28,018 nt of DNA from Klebsormidium nitens (taxonomy: Eukaryota > Streptophyta > Klebsormidiophyceae > Klebsormidiales > Klebsormidiaceae), in assembly GCA_000708835.1 (NCBI GenBank), contig DF237805.1, positions 1 through 28,018 on the forward strand, read 5' to 3'. Position 1 is the first letter of the stretch; every line of letters starts with the position of its first letter. The position numbers and the translations under genes are program-made. The notes under the pieces were generated by a model. That model saw only the letters and a list, made by a program, of their open reading frames with translations. It was not told the origin of the DNA and did not search any database. Below, one piece after another: positions 26,632 through 28,018 of this stretch.

Positions 26632-27059
26632 CTGCAGCGCATTTGAAATCAATCGAGGAGAAGCACACAGTGCAGTAGAGTGCGTCCAGCTAGCAAGACA
26701 GAGTCATTAGCTTTGACATTCCGATCGTCCGATCAAGTATGATCAAACACCTCCTAAGCATCGAACAGTCTTCGACTGCTGCATGCATGTAGCTGGAAAA
26801 ATGTATCGGCAGTTTGCTTTGCGCACGCTTCCAACTCTTATGCATCGTGCTCAGGTTCCCTAATAGATCACTAGCATTCCGAGCTCAGAGACATTTAAAC
26901 AGGGCGCATATCTTAGAGGGATTGAGTAAGAGCGGCGCGCGAATTGCGCGCTGAGATTATGAGTCCTGTTTCATGTGAGCATGGCGGGGCTTATTGCAGG
27001 CTAAGTGCACGAAGGTCCTGTTTCGTTTGCTTAAGCGGGCACCTTTGAATCTACGAGCA
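26632..27059. other. Upstream region between two divergent uncharacterised genes
   Basis: This interval separates the minus-strand gene ending its 5' side at about 26631 from the plus-strand start at 27060. A near-palindrome of GC/CG repeats around GAATT lies at about 26934-26951. A ttattgcag at 26991-26999 could be a 3' splice site, which would extend the plus-strand gene upstream. Confidence 0.35.
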
Positions 27060-28018
27060 ATGGCTAGACGAAGACTGAAAGCGGCGGGTGTGGCGCTCTT
27101 GCTTCGATGGTTGGAAGAGAAGAACGTCCGAAAGCTATTGCATGAGCTCACAGCAGCATGCGCGTCTGCAACTTACATACGACAGCATCCAATCGTGTAT
27201 GCGTCAGCACAACAGCGTGAGCAACTGTTTCAAATGGGAGCAAACCGGGAATTGGTGGACCAAGGCTTCAGCAGCAGACGAGAGCTCATGAACTTCATCA
27301 GACGCGCTGAGAGTGCGCTGCGAAAGTTGCAAGCCACCCGTTCTTCGAACGAACCTCAGGAGCTAGCTGACAGTAAGTTTTTTAAAAGTATAATCCAAAT
27401 CAGCCGTCCAAAGAACAGGTTGCTGAGCAAAGGGTGAAGTCTGTTTCATCTCGTGCTGAGCTGCAAGATGATTTGAAGCAACATGGAGGTCCCAAAGGAC
27501 AGCAAAACTGGCCGCGTCAAAGATCGTTTTACTGCATTTTAGTCTCAGTTCAGTCATGAATAGGTCTCAATTCAGCATTATTTGAGCGAGCAAAAGATTG
27601 CGAATCAGAAACATTCCTAATTAAGAATAGATTGCCAAATACCTTGGAATTCTCATACTTGTAGGTGTGCTGCGCGAGATATTGCAAACAGCTTGGGATT
27701 CTCATACCTGCAGGTGTGCTGCGCGAGATATTGCGCACGTGGTCGCCACCTGGAGACGACTTGGACATGCTGTACGACCAGCAGTATGCTATCGAGTACG
27801 AAGGAGACGGATGTGACATTCCGTTCTCCGTTCTCCGAGAGCTCTGCGACTTGTTTGGCATCACAGGGGCTCAGCTTCAACGGATGGGGGGCCGCTTGAT
27901 TGTAAGTCATTCTTTTGAGCTTTCTGTCTTTCTGTGACGTCTGCCCTAAAGCCTCAGCTATAAAGCGGCAATACGATCAGAGAACGAAGCGGAAACTCTG
28001 TCGCCTATGCAGCAGCCA
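27060..28018 (+). CDS. Unrecognised gene, 5' part, runs off the right edge
   Basis: Exon 27060-27372 starts at an ATG in good context (MARRRLKAAGVALLLRWLEE) and ends at donor A|gtaagt. It is basic and helical (NVRKLLHELTAACASATYIR, then QGFSSRRELMNFIRRAESAL). Exon 27714-27901 follows in matching phase and turns acidic (SVLREILRTWSPPGDDLDML, then CDIPFSVLRELCDLFGITGA), ending at gtaagt. A probable next acceptor, tcgcctatgcag, lies at 28001-28012, leaving six bases of exon 3 in the window. The open frame also extends upstream of 27060 to a possible acceptor at 26999, so the start is not secure. I do not recognise a domain, and the C-terminal part lies beyond the window. Confidence 0.5.
27643..27740. 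repeat. Tandem duplication of a 49-bp segment spanning a 3' splice site
   Basis: Units 27643-27691 and 27692-27740 differ at only a few positions. Each holds CTTGG, ATTCTCATAC, a 3' splice site (ttgtag in copy 1, ctgcag in copy 2) and the first exon bases GTGTGCTGCGCGAGATATTG. The similar attgccaaata just left of copy 1 suggests the duplication once extended further. Confidence 0.9.

Noticed and set aside
27643-27740. Possible CRISPR-like or satellite array
   Set aside because: There are only two units, no spacer structure, and the repeat overlaps an exon start; a local tandem duplication explains it.

Overview
The window is nuclear DNA of an intron-rich eukaryote. Its clearest genes are plant-type: a carboxypeptidase I-like serine carboxypeptidase (SCPL), a choline-transporter-like (CTL/SLC44) membrane protein and a probable TPX2-type microtubule protein. 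Introns are short GT-AG and coding exons are GC-rich against more AT-rich introns. A green-lineage organism, perhaps a streptophyte alga, fits best; that is inference, with no marker gene to settle it. ORF-level reading misleads here, because most real genes are chains of 40-320 bp exons. All gene models were assembled by hand from splice sites and phase agreement. No RNA genes, CRISPR arrays or complete transposons were seen.

Layout. (1) 50-2385, minus: a seven-exon gene for a 226-residue, partly coiled-coil protein of unknown function. (2) 2681-3148: a GC-rich block of GGGGGCCC palindromes with imperfect terminal inverted repeats, probably a non-autonomous mobile element. (3) 3627-5592, plus: a four-exon TPX2-like gene. 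(4) 6960-12810, minus: a complete 12-exon SCPL gene (518 aa, catalytic triad present). (5) 12811-13466: a shared upstream region of about 650 bp. (6) 13467-21112, plus: a complete 15-exon CTL gene (584 aa).

From 21.1 kb onward the window changes character. (7) 21424-21566 holds adjacent near-perfect palindromes downstream of the CTL gene. (8) 22213-22737, minus, is an unspliced ORF resembling the PD-(D/E)XK/DUF3782 group, without the usual catalytic lysine. (9) 24035-24234 is a doubtful small gene with a TATA-like box. (10) 24604-25126, minus, is a MYND zinc-finger pseudogene with a 4-base insertion inside the finger and an in-frame stop. (11) 25395-26631, minus, is an unrecognised multi-exon gene with an apparent frameshift. 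(12) 27060 to the right edge, plus, is an unrecognised gene whose second exon has a tandemly duplicated 3' splice site.

The SCPL and CTL genes are divergent neighbours and could share a promoter, but nothing indicates a common pathway. The right third looks like a decaying, repeat-prone zone beside two ordinary housekeeping-type genes.
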